From Candidatus Collierbacteria bacterium (lineage in GTDB: Bacteria > Patescibacteriota > Microgenomatia > UBA1400 > MFAQ01): a DNA stretch of 8,564 bases. The notes beneath the pieces are model-generated. The model did not search any database. It saw only the letters and a program-made list of their open reading frames with translations, and had not been told where the DNA came from. Position 1 is the stretch's first letter. Every line of letters begins with the position of its first letter. The DNA lies in contig DQFC01000001.1 in NCBI GenBank assembly GCA_003531665.1, positions 1 to 8,564 of the forward strand, read 5' to 3'. The position numbers and the translations under genes are program-made. This document shows positions 1-6,226 of this stretch, in pieces.

Positions 1-54
1 TTTCACCGGGGCGCTTTTCTTTTCTGCTCCCAGCCTCAAATTAAACCCCATAAC

Positions 55-83
55 TTGATTTTCACTGCCAACCCTGATAGAAT
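55..83 (+). promoter_or_regulatory. Sigma70-type promoter for the 46-residue membrane protein gene
   Basis: A -35 element TTGATT (55-60) and a -10 element TAGAAT (78-83) are separated by exactly 17 nt. The bases TGA at 75-77 supply an extended -10 (TGn). Transcription should begin near position 90, giving a leader of about 34 nt that carries the Shine-Dalgarno. This is a complete promoter, unlike the -10-only sites before most other genes in the window. It is read from sequence alone. Confidence 0.7.
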
Positions 84-114
84 ACCCTAGAATTCTAAAT
101 CGCACCTAATATAC

Positions 115-120
115 GGAGGT
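115..120 (+). promoter_or_regulatory. Shine-Dalgarno GGAGGT for the 46-residue ORF
   Basis: GGAGGT lies 3 nt before the ATG at 124. The match to anti-Shine-Dalgarno is near perfect but the spacing is short. It is the strongest ribosome binding site in the window and is the main reason to accept the short ORF behind it. Confidence 0.65.
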
Positions 121-123
121 CTC

Positions 124-264
124 ATGTTCGGAACAGCTGACGTTGGTCTGGTATTGTTAGCGATCATTGTTCTTGTGATTATCATTGTGTCGTTGATCGC
201 TCACAACCGAAAAAAGGTAAGGCAGGCAAGAAGTTGGACACCAGGCCAAGACTGGCCAAAATAA
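124..264 (+). CDS. Small single-pass membrane protein, 46 residues, function unknown
   Basis: I do not recognise a family. The ORF runs from ATG to TAA and encodes 46 residues. After a short N-terminus (MFGTADVG), residues 9-26 are almost entirely Leu, Ile, Val and Ala and form one membrane helix. A basic stretch HNRKKVRQAR (27-36) follows, then a short polar tail with two tryptophans ending in WPK. By the positive-inside rule the C-terminus should be cytoplasmic. Support for a real gene comes from context: a complete promoter at 55-83, GGAGGT just upstream and an intrinsic terminator 16 nt after the stop, so it appears to be its own transcription unit. It could be a small membrane regulator or an accessory subunit, but nothing in the sequence says which. 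Small size is the main reason for caution. Confidence 0.7.
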   Translation: MFGTADVGLVLLAIIVLVIIIVSLIAHNRKKVRQARSWTPGQDWPK

Positions 265-279
265 TTCACCAATCACGAC

Positions 280-307
280 AAAACCTATTCATTTGAGTAG
301 GTTTTTT
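280..307 (+). terminator. Intrinsic terminator after the 46-residue gene
   Basis: Bases 280-290 pair with 295-305 in an 11-bp stem (one U-G wobble at 288/297) around a four-base loop ATTT. The run TTTTTT at 302-307 forms the U-tract, with a matching A-rich 5' arm. It separates the small gene from alaS, which then needs its own promoter. Confidence 0.75.
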
Positions 308-332
308 GTTCTCCAAGATCCTGTTCATAAGT

Positions 333-338
333 TATAAT
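333..338 (+). promoter_or_regulatory. -10 element TATAAT just upstream of alaS
   Basis: A perfect TATAAT ends 10 nt before the alaS ATG, so the predicted transcript start (about 345) falls a few bases before the start codon. No good -35 is found 16-18 nt upstream (best is TTCTCC at 309-314) and no Shine-Dalgarno is present between it and the ATG. The upstream terminator makes a promoter in this short gap necessary. It predicts a nearly leaderless alaS mRNA. Confidence 0.55.
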
Positions 339-348
339 TTGTCTGAAC

Positions 349-2184
349 ATGACCATACACGACATCAGACAAAAATACTTCGACTTTATGGAATCGAAGG
401 GGCACAAAATCATTCCTTCCAGCCCGCTGGTGTTGGAAGGCGACGCCACTACGCTGTTCACTTCTTCCGGTATGCAACCCATGATGCCTTACTTACTCGG
501 ACAAAAACATCCGTTGGGTACCAGACTTGCCGATTCTCAAAAATGTTTTCGTTCTCAGGATATCGACGAGGTCGGGGATAATCGCCACACCACTTTTTTT
601 GAAATGCTGGGTAATTGGTCTCTTGGTGATTATTTTAAGAAAGAACAGCTCGCCTATTTCTTTACTTTTTTGACCGACAAAAAAATCGGGCTTGGTCTCG
701 ATCCACAACGTCTCTACGTTTCGGTTTTCGCTGGCGGTTCCGGCGTCGACAAAGATGATGATGCCATTATGATCTGGAAAAATTTATTCGCCAAAGTCGG
801 CATCCAAGCCAAAGAGGGTACTCGTATCTTTGCTTACCCTGCCAAAAAGAATTGGTGGTCCCGCGCCGGAACACCGGAACAAATGCCGGCGGGGGAGCTG
901 GGCGGCCCCGATAGTGAAGTGTTCTTCGACTTCGGTGCAGACAGAAAACTCCATGAAAATTCCCCGTGGAAAAACGAACCCTGCCACATCAATTGCGATT
1001 GCGGACGCTTCGTGGAGATCGGTAACAATGTCTTTATGCAGTACGTGAAACAAGCAGACGGAACTCTCAAAGAACTTCCTCAAAAAAATATCGATTTTGG
1101 AGGTGGTTTGACCCGACTCGAAGCGGCCGTTCGAGACGATCCGGACATGTTTAACATTTCCTCTCTTGCTCCGGTAATAAAAGAAATTGAAAAAATTTCG
1201 GAGCATTCCTATTCGATCGAAGAACACCGGCCTTCGATGCGCGTCATTGCTGATCACCTTACCGCAGCTTCTTTCTTGATTAAGGATGGTATTTTCCCGA
1301 GTAACAAGGGCCAGGGTTATGTGCTTCGTCGTCTTCTCCGCCGTGCGGCTATTAAGCTCTATTTTTTAACCGACAATCGGGATTCCATTGTCATGTTACC
1401 TGACATTGTCCGGGTGATCACCAAGTTTTATGGTGATCAGTATTTTAATTCCGGCGATTTTCCATTGATTCAAAATACAATTACTGTCGAGATCTCCAAA
1501 TTTAGTCATTCACTAGACCGGGGGCTCAAAGAACTCCAAAAAAATCCCCAAGTTGATGGCAAATTTGCCTTTGACCTTTATCAGAATTACGGTTTCCCTC
1601 TCGAAGTCACTGCCGAAATTCTTTCCCAGATGGGTAAACAAGTCGACATTCAACAGTTTCAAATAGAGTTCGAAAAGCACAAAGAGCTCAGCCGCACAGC
1701 CTCTGCTGGTATGTTCAAAGGTGGTCTCGCAGATCACTCCAATGTCGTCACTGCCTATCACACTGCTACCCATCTTCTACATTCAGCCCTTCGTCAAATT
1801 CTCGGAACTCATGTCCAGCAAAAAGGCAGTAATATTACTTCCGAACGTTTAAGGTTCGATTTTTCCCATCCGGAAAAATTATCCGACATCCAAGTCAAAG
1901 CGGTCCAAGATTTAATTAATCAAAAAATTTCCGAGAGACTGATCGTGACTAAAGAAGAACTTCCCAAAGAAAAAGCTCTAGAACAAGGAGCACTTGCCTT
2001 TTTTGGACAGAAATACTCCGACATAGTTACGGTTTATACGATCGGAGATAAGAAAAATTACTTCTCAAAAGAACTTTGTGGCGGACCACATGTGGAAAGT
2101 CTGGCAGAACTTGCTAAGATAAATATAGTCAAACAAGAATCTCTTGGAGCCGGAACGCGCCGACTCTATTTACAATTTGTTTGA
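349..2184 (+). CDS. alaS: Alanine--tRNA ligase, short form lacking the C-Ala domain
   Basis: Class II aminoacyl-tRNA synthetase that charges tRNA-Ala with alanine in the cytoplasm. The catalytic core spans about residues 1-260: FTSSGMQPM (37-45), the motif-2 region with Arg79 and TTFFEMLGNWSLGDYFK (81-97), and motif 3 GGGLTRLEA (251-259). The tRNA-recognition region contains RPSMRVIADH (294-303) and GYVLRRLLRRA (323-333). The editing domain that clears Ser- and Gly-tRNA-Ala follows, with both zinc-ligand pairs: HxxxH (His471, His475) and CxxxH (Cys577, His581). The protein stops at residue 611, right after the editing domain, while the E. coli enzyme has about 875 residues. The coiled coil and C-Ala domain are therefore missing. 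The usual CGGTH reads CGGPH here. The start at 349 is chosen because it matches the normal N-terminus (IRQKYFDFMESKGHKIIPSS) and a -10 box sits just upstream. The next gene begins 12 nt after the TGA stop. Confidence 0.97.
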   Translation: MTIHDIRQKYFDFMESKGHKIIPSSPLVLEGDATTLFTSSGMQPMMPYLLGQKHPLGTRLADSQKCFRSQDIDEVGDNRHTTFFEMLGNWSLGDYFKKEQLAYFFTFLTDKKIGLGLDPQRLYVSVFAGGSGVDKDDDAIMIWKNLFAKVGIQAKEGTRIFAYPAKKNWWSRAGTPEQMPAGELGGPDSEVFFDFGADRKLHENSPWKNEPCHINCDCGRFVEIGNNVFMQYVKQADGTLKELPQKNIDFGGGLTRLEAAVRDDPDMFNISSLAPVIKEIEKISEHSYSIEEHRPSMRVIADHLTAASFLIKDGIFPSNKGQGYVLRRLLRRAAIKLYFLTDNRDSIVMLPDIVRVITKFYGDQYFNSGDFPLIQNTITVEISKFSHSLDRGLKELQKNPQVDGKFAFDLYQNYGFPLEVTAEILSQMGKQVDIQQFQIEFEKHKELSRTASAGMFKGGLADHSNVVTAYHTATHLLHSALRQILGTHVQQKGSNITSERLRFDFSHPEKLSDIQVKAVQDLINQKISERLIVTKEELPKEKALEQGALAFFGQKYSDIVTVYTIGDKKNYFSKELCGGPHVESLAELAKINIVKQESLGAGTRRLYLQFV

Positions 2185-2185
2185 C

Positions 2186-2190
2186 AAGGT
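2186..2190 (+). promoter_or_regulatory. Shine-Dalgarno-like AAGGT deciding the GTG start at 2197
   Basis: AAGGT begins 2 nt after the alaS stop and leaves 6 nt to the GTG at 2197. No in-frame ATG lies between the alaS stop and the conserved N-terminal strand of the next protein, so this motif supports a GTG start and co-translation from the alaS mRNA. Confidence 0.45.
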
Positions 2191-2196
2191 AATTGT

Positions 2197-4365
2197 GTGA
2201 ATCTAGCTAACTTATTTGGCAATAAATCAAAAGTCCCGGAACCGGAATATTTTCTGGCCGTAGAAATTCATGAGTCCCTGATCAAGACAGCTCTTTGGGA
2301 AATTCTTGAAGGTCAGCCGGAAATTGTTAACGTTGGTTCTTACGAATCATGGACGGACGAAGAATCGCTTATCAACGGTGTCGACTCATCTTTGGAACAG
2401 GCCATCAAAGTTATTAAAGGTGAGCCAAAAAGGGTCATCTTTGGTTTGCCTGATTCATGGATGGAGCAGGACAAAATTCATGCCACCAAAACTAAGCTAA
2501 TTACTCATCTATGTAAAGAACTAGGTCTTAACCCAATAGGCGTTGTCACAACCAACCGTGCCGTTGCCCACTACCTGAAAAAGAGAGAAGGCATGCCCCC
2601 TACGGTTATCCTTCTTGAAGTTTATACCTCCAAGGTGGCAGTTTCCTATGTCTACCTTGGAGAAGTCAAGCAAACCGAAGAGGCGGCTAGGTCCGGGGAT
2701 CTGGCTCATGATGTCGAGGAAGGCTTAACCAGAATGGACTTGCCCAATTATCCGGCCAGATTTATCTTGACTAACGGTAATAGTCTCGAAGAAGAGTCTC
2801 AACAAATTACGGCCTTCCCTTGGACCGATCGTTTGCCCTTTAAACATATTCCGAAGGTTGAAGTCCTTCCGATCGATTTTTCTATCAAGTCCATTGCCCT
2901 CACCGGTGGCGTTGAAGCAGTTCAGTTCTTGGGAGTGGAGGTGGTCGAAGATGAATCCTCCACTAACTCCATCGACAGTGAAGATTCAAATTTGGTAATC
3001 CCCGTAGAGACACCTTCATCTATGGAAGAGCTTGGCTTCGCCTACGAAGAAACCTCCGCCCCAACTGCTATTCCCGTGGCCCCTCCAATACCGGAAATCA
3101 ACTCCGTCGACGGTTCTTCCCCGGAAGTATCCGGAGATGAACCGGAATATGCTTTTTCCGACGAGGTTCTTCCTGATCCCAAACCCCGTTTGACTGTCAA
3201 ACTTCCTCCAATCCCGAAATTTCACTTACCCTCTCTTCCCCGTTTTCGTGGTTCGTGGTTAATGTTATTTATAATTCCTGTTATTTTGGTATTTGGGTTT
3301 GTTGGCTACCTCTATTTCGGGCAGGCAAAAATTACCATTCACTTTGACCCACAGAAGATCAGTCGGCAAATCGGGATCGCCATAGCCCAATCTCCACAGG
3401 CTGGAATTCCAACCTTAATTGCTTCTATGAAAACATTTTCCGGTACGGCCACCGAGTCGGTTTCTACTACCGGTACGGCAACAGTGGGTGATAAAGCCAC
3501 CGGCACTATTACAATTGCCAACAAGTCGGCTGCTCCTATCGTCCTTAAAGCAGGCACAACGATAACCAACGATACCGGGAAATACATCTATTCATTAGTT
3601 AGTCCGGTTACAGTGGCTTCCGCTAGCTCGGATCCTATTGATCCCATCTCCGGTAAGGCCAATGGGGTTCAAGTTTCTGCTGTTCGGATCGGTGCCGAAT
3701 ACAATCTGACCAAAAACACTATTTTCTCGGTTGATAATTTTTCCAAAACCATTGCCGCCGCTATCGCGGAATCGGATTTTACTGGGGGAAATTCTAGGAC
3801 GGTAACCGCTGTTTCCAAAGCCGACCAAGATAAGGTTCTGGCCACTGCTACCGAAAAGATCAAGTCACAGGTTAAATCGGACTCGGAAACTCAAACTCCT
3901 GGTTTTAAGACCCTACCCCTTTCGGACGTCCAATTTACCAAAAAACAGTTTGACCGTAATCTCAACGAGGAAGCGACCACTATCAGTCTCATTTTGGACG
4001 GCTCCCTCGATGCCCTAGTCTATTCCGAAGAGGACCTATACAATCTGGTTGCGGAACAAATTAAGGATCAAATTCCTGCCGGATCGTCAACCACCAAAGA
4101 AACTACCGTTATCCGTGTCGAAAATCCTATCAAGGTAGATGGCAGATACCAAGCCAAGATAAATATTGACGCCACTCTTTTTCCCAAAATCGACGAGGTA
4201 AAACTCTCCGGGTACATTAGGGGTAAGGTTGCTTCCGGCATTCGTCATTTCTTTGAACCAATCAGTGGTTTCACTTCGGCCGATATTAAGATCTATCCTC
4301 CAATTCCCCTGATCACCAAAATCCTTCCTTGGAATAATATTAAGTTCGAAATGGTTGGAAATTAG
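2197..4365 (+). CDS. Membrane protein: degenerate actin-like cytoplasmic domain, one TM helix, baseplate-J-like outer region
   Basis: 722 residues with a GTG start. Residues 17-245 look like a degraded actin/PilM-type ATPase fold: a phosphate-1-like strand FLAVEIHESLIKTALWEI (19-36), a phosphate-2-like VILLEVYTSKVAVSYV (137-152) and an adenosine-loop-like IALTGGVEA (233-241). The expected acidic/glycine residues are partly lost (VEIHES, LEVYTS), so ATP binding is doubtful. Residues 250-345 form an acidic then proline-rich linker. One membrane helix lies at 354-374, preceded by basic residues, which puts the N-terminus inside. The outer part matches the baseplate J/gp47-like pattern of many Patescibacteria proteins: ATGTITIANKSAAPIVLKAG (434-453), then VQVSAVRIGAEYNL (491-504), FTGGNSRTVTAVS (528-540), and near the end IYPPIPLITKILPWNNIKF (699-717). 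It sits 12 nt after alaS and abuts the sortase. A role in an envelope-spanning surface or pilus-like assembly is inferred. The outer-region family is fairly sure; the actin-like call is moderate. Confidence 0.85.
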   Translation: MNLANLFGNKSKVPEPEYFLAVEIHESLIKTALWEILEGQPEIVNVGSYESWTDEESLINGVDSSLEQAIKVIKGEPKRVIFGLPDSWMEQDKIHATKTKLITHLCKELGLNPIGVVTTNRAVAHYLKKREGMPPTVILLEVYTSKVAVSYVYLGEVKQTEEAARSGDLAHDVEEGLTRMDLPNYPARFILTNGNSLEEESQQITAFPWTDRLPFKHIPKVEVLPIDFSIKSIALTGGVEAVQFLGVEVVEDESSTNSIDSEDSNLVIPVETPSSMEELGFAYEETSAPTAIPVAPPIPEINSVDGSSPEVSGDEPEYAFSDEVLPDPKPRLTVKLPPIPKFHLPSLPRFRGSWLMLFIIPVILVFGFVGYLYFGQAKITIHFDPQKISRQIGIAIAQSPQAGIPTLIASMKTFSGTATESVSTTGTATVGDKATGTITIANKSAAPIVLKAGTTITNDTGKYIYSLVSPVTVASASSDPIDPISGKANGVQVSAVRIGAEYNLTKNTIFSVDNFSKTIAAAIAESDFTGGNSRTVTAVSKADQDKVLATATEKIKSQVKSDSETQTPGFKTLPLSDVQFTKKQFDRNLNEEATTISLILDGSLDALVYSEEDLYNLVAEQIKDQIPAGSSTTKETTVIRVENPIKVDGRYQAKINIDATLFPKIDEVKLSGYIRGKVASGIRHFFEPISGFTSADIKIYPPIPLITKILPWNNIKFEMVGN

Positions 4366-5118
4366 ATGCTCTACAGCTATCGCAAGGCCACACCGGATAA
4401 TCCCCACCCGGGTAGGCGCATCCCCCGTTATCTCAAAACCATTCCCACGTTGGTTTCTGCTCTAGGCTTGGGAATTCTTGCCGGAGTCTCTTACCCTGTT
4501 GTTAGTTATCAGTTTAAAGACATCAAATTATTTGGCTCGGGAGATTCTGGTTTGCTTTCACCTGTTTTTTACCAATCAAAAGCCAATGACAGTTCCGGTC
4601 CTGTGTTGATTAATGGTCTGGACTATACCAAGGCCAGCAGTTGGTTTCCGGGCAGTATTCAAAACGAATTATTTACCTCGCCTAAAAAGGTTGATGAACG
4701 CGCTCCGGATTCCTATACTCTTTCGATTCCTTCTCTTGGTATCTTTGATGCTGTGGTGGCGCTTCGAGACGAAGATCTCACCAAACAGTTGGTTCAATAC
4801 CCACAAACCGCTCTACCGGGGCAAATCGGGTCTCCGGTAATTTTCGGTCACTCTACTCTACCCCAATTCTTTGATCCCAAAAAATACACCACCATTTTTT
4901 CTACTCTACCCAAAGTCAAGGTCGGTTCGGACATTTTTGTTACCTACGATGGAGTCGAATATACTTATCGCATAACAAAAACTTTTGAAGTCAAGCCCAA
5001 TGAGCTGTGGGTGTTGAGACAGGAATACTCGGACAAAACCCTCAAAGTCATCACCTGCGTACCACCGGGCACCACCCTCCGCCGCCTCGTGGTCGAAGGC
5101 ACTCTCATCAACAATTAA
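4366..5118 (+). CDS. Sortase family transpeptidase, membrane anchored
   Basis: Sortases cut a sorting signal in exported proteins through a cysteine thioester and join the protein to an amine on the cell surface. The 250-residue protein has a basic N-terminus (RKATPDNPHPGRRIPRYLK, 6-24), one membrane helix at about 26-48 and an outer catalytic domain from about 115. The catalytic triad is visible: His162 in VIFGHS, Cys231 in LKVITCVPPGT, and Arg239 or Arg240 just after. The strand YTLSIPSLGIFDAVVA (117-132) and LPKVKVGSDIFVTYDGVEYTYRI (181-203, key Gly187 and Asp189) match the sortase beta barrel. I cannot assign the class with confidence. The ATG follows the preceding TAG with no gap and no convincing Shine-Dalgarno, so translation is probably coupled to the 722-residue protein. 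No LPxTG-like sorting signal is seen in any product of this window, so its substrate is elsewhere or unusual. Confidence 0.92.
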   Translation: MLYSYRKATPDNPHPGRRIPRYLKTIPTLVSALGLGILAGVSYPVVSYQFKDIKLFGSGDSGLLSPVFYQSKANDSSGPVLINGLDYTKASSWFPGSIQNELFTSPKKVDERAPDSYTLSIPSLGIFDAVVALRDEDLTKQLVQYPQTALPGQIGSPVIFGHSTLPQFFDPKKYTTIFSTLPKVKVGSDIFVTYDGVEYTYRITKTFEVKPNELWVLRQEYSDKTLKVITCVPPGTTLRRLVVEGTLINN

Positions 5119-5127
5119 CGCCATTTA

Positions 5128-5156
5128 TTGAATTCGACAATTAGTTATGAGACAAT
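5128..5156 (+). promoter_or_regulatory. Possible promoter for the 197-residue gene
   Basis: TTGAAT (5128-5133) is followed after 17 nt by GACAAT (5151-5156), with TGA at 5148-5150 as an extended -10. The predicted start is near 5163, giving a leader of about 12 nt before the ATG at 5175 with no Shine-Dalgarno. The hexamer GACAAT also occurs at 5136-5141, so there is a direct repeat with 15-nt offset across the site. A second, weaker -10 candidate is TACAAA (5165-5170). Confidence 0.4.
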
Positions 5157-5174
5157 CGATTCAGTACAAACCAT

Positions 5175-5768
5175 ATGCCCAGAGATAAAGAAAATTCAGG
5201 TAACAACGCATTCTATACTCCTGGCGATCTTAACCATAGAACCATTGATACCGGAAATGATAATCGACATAATGGTGATATCGTAATCGGTGGCGAGGAT
5301 AAAGGTGGAAATACATTTCTCGCAAGTGGCAAGATCACAATTGAAGGACGACCCTATAGCGAAATCTTAGAAGAACAAAAACTCCGTCGACTAAACCGGG
5401 ACCTCATCACATTTAGCACAGATGGAAATCTGCCTCTCCTTCTTTATTCACTCCACCAGGCAGAAATCCCCCTTGATTTAGCCCGTCTCAAGGCTCAATA
5501 TGAAAAAAACAAAGCCTCAGAGGCGCCAACTTGGGAACAGCTTGTTGGGTTTATGGACGTTGAGGATATCCCGTATGAAAAAATGATTGATGAGGTAAGG
5601 CTAGGCAGACTCAATAAACAGCTTGGATGGTTAGCTGATGGAAAAACCAACTTTGAAGATTTTAAGGGAAGTCTTGAAGCTTTCGGCATCCCATACAGTG
5701 AGAGACAGCTTCGCATCCTTCTTGAAAAGCTAGGTGGTAAAACATGGGATCAGGCTAAGGTCTCTTAG
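5175..5768 (+). CDS. Unrecognised cytoplasmic protein with an internal tandem duplication, 197 residues
   Basis: No family recognised. There is no signal peptide or membrane helix. Residues 1-50 are polar, rich in Asn, Gly and Asp (for example HRTIDTGNDNRHNGDIVIGG, 21-40) and probably flexible or beta-turn rich. From residue 60 the protein is helical and charged, and consists of two related units. RPYSEILEEQKLRRLNRDL (59-77) pairs with IPYEKMIDEVRLGRLNKQL (132-150), and the ends APTWEQL (117-123) and GKTWDQA (188-194) also correspond. The start at 5175 is the first ATG after the sortase gene. The gap to ruvX is 33 nt. By hand count 5 of 12 arginines use AGA/AGG, more than in alaS. The duplicated helical units would suit a protein-binding scaffold, but that is a guess from architecture only. 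Confidence 0.8.
   Translation: MPRDKENSGNNAFYTPGDLNHRTIDTGNDNRHNGDIVIGGEDKGGNTFLASGKITIEGRPYSEILEEQKLRRLNRDLITFSTDGNLPLLLYSLHQAEIPLDLARLKAQYEKNKASEAPTWEQLVGFMDVEDIPYEKMIDEVRLGRLNKQLGWLADGKTNFEDFKGSLEAFGIPYSERQLRILLEKLGGKTWDQAKVS
5352..5753 (+). repeat. Diverged tandem duplication inside the 197-residue gene
   Basis: Two units of about 61-64 residues (residues 60-122 and 133-193) share the order PYxxx(I/L/M)xE, LxRLNxxL, a glycine-containing turn, a second helix and a terminal TW(E/D)Q. Nucleotide identity is low, so the duplication is old and seen only at protein level. The second helix of each unit begins (E/G)IP (97-99 and 171-173), so the unit may itself be two half-repeats. Confidence 0.55.
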
Positions 5769-5783
5769 TGATCTCACTTTTTT
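5767..5783 (+). terminator. Weak terminator-like hairpin at the end of the 197-residue gene
   Basis: AGTG (5767-5770) pairs with CACT (5775-5778) around the loop ATCT, and the run TTTTTT (5778-5783) follows directly. Only four base pairs form, and the stem overlaps the TAG stop codon (5766-5768). The U-tract is good but the stem is weak, so at most partial termination before ruvX is likely. Confidence 0.28.
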
Positions 5784-5789
5784 ACCGTG

Positions 5790-5795
5790 TAGAAT
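5790..5795 (+). promoter_or_regulatory. -10 element TAGAAT at leaderless spacing before ruvX
   Basis: TAGAAT ends exactly 6 nt before the ruvX ATG at 5802, which puts the expected transcript start on or next to the A of the start codon. No -35 match at 16-18 nt and no Shine-Dalgarno are visible. The same hexamer and the same 6-nt spacing recur before the gene at 6227. Confidence 0.5.
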
Positions 5796-5801
5796 CTTAT
5801 T

Positions 5802-6194
5802 ATGCCCACCATTCTCTGTCTTGATCCCGGCACCGCCCATACAGGTATTGCTATCTCCGAAGAGGGGATACTCGCCACACCTGTTGCCACCGTCTACGAA
5901 AAAGATCTTGACCAATTGATTACCAAAATTATGCCATACCTCATCAAATACAATCCGGACAAAATAGTTATCGGTGTCCCTGAATATGGACCAATAGTCA
6001 AGCTCGCCACAGACTTAAGTGAAAAGATTTACGCAGTTTTTCCCAAAGAGATAATTATTTTCAGGGAAGATCTTAGCTCTCACACTGCCAGAAATGTCAT
6101 GAAAGCTCAAGGAAAAACTATATTGAGGCGCAAAAAAGAAGAACACCAAACCGCCGCCGCCCTCATCCTCCAAGACTACCTCGACTCCCTATAA
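5802..6194 (+). CDS. ruvX: RuvX/YqgF-family RNase H-fold nuclease (putative pre-16S rRNA nuclease or Holliday junction resolvase)
   Basis: This family has the RuvC/RNase H fold. It has been described as a Holliday junction resolvase (RuvX) and, for E. coli YqgF, as a nuclease maturing the 16S rRNA 5' end. The length of 130 residues is typical. First strand ILCLDPGTAHTGIAIS (4-19) carries the first catalytic Asp8. DKIVIGVPEYG (53-63) is the family's GxP loop. REDLSSHTARNVM (88-100) corresponds to the usual DERLTT region and keeps Glu89. The C-terminal helix HQTAAALILQDYL (115-127) matches the DAxAAxxILQxYL signature except that the expected Asp is His115. A histidine at the equivalent metal site is known in some RuvC proteins, so activity is plausible. 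The gene sits between orphan genes but keeps its conserved order between alaS and mltG. Confidence 0.93.
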   Translation: MPTILCLDPGTAHTGIAISEEGILATPVATVYEKDLDQLITKIMPYLIKYNPDKIVIGVPEYGPIVKLATDLSEKIYAVFPKEIIIFREDLSSHTARNVMKAQGKTILRRKKEEHQTAAALILQDYLDSL

Positions 6195-6211
6195 TATCAA
6201 ACTCACACTTG

Positions 6212-6220
6212 TGGTAGAAT
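6212..6220 (+). promoter_or_regulatory. Extended -10 (TGG TAGAAT) at leaderless spacing before the 332-residue gene
   Basis: TAGAAT (6215-6220) is preceded by TGG, which fits the extended -10 rule and can compensate for the missing -35. It ends 6 nt before the ATG at 6227, so the expected transcript begins at the start codon. AAGG (6222-6225) is only 1 nt from the ATG, too close to act as a Shine-Dalgarno. Confidence 0.52.
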
Positions 6221-6226
6221 CAAGGC

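Noticed and set aside
1..90. Open frame from the window edge to a TAG at 88-90
   Set aside because: About 29 codons without a stop could be the tail of an upstream gene, but the other two forward frames are also open for part of the stretch, no motif is visible and a promoter overlaps its end. It cannot be decided from this window.
784..1257. Long reverse-strand ORF (157 residues) opposite alaS
   Set aside because: It lies wholly within the strongly conserved alaS catalytic region, has no recognisable domain and is a shadow of the real frame.
3440..3479. Direct repeat CCGGTACGGC at 3440-3449 and 3470-3479
   Set aside because: It encodes a repeated Gly-Thr-Ala segment in a low-complexity Ser/Thr-rich part of the outer domain. 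Only two short copies occur, explained by protein sequence; not a CRISPR or mobile-element repeat.
2197..4365. Phage tail or contractile injection gene cluster suggested by the baseplate-J-like region
   Set aside because: No sheath, tube, spike or other tail genes are nearby, and the protein is membrane anchored with a cytoplasmic domain. A phage or injection-system locus is not supported in this window.
4087..4407. Reverse-strand ORF spanning the junction of the 722-residue gene and the sortase
   Set aside because: The forward frames on both sides are well supported, the reverse product shows no motif, and no promoter or ribosome site is evident for it.
6200..6212. Short inverted repeat CACA/TGTG after ruvX as a terminator
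   Set aside because: Only four base pairs with a two-base loop and no U-tract follow.
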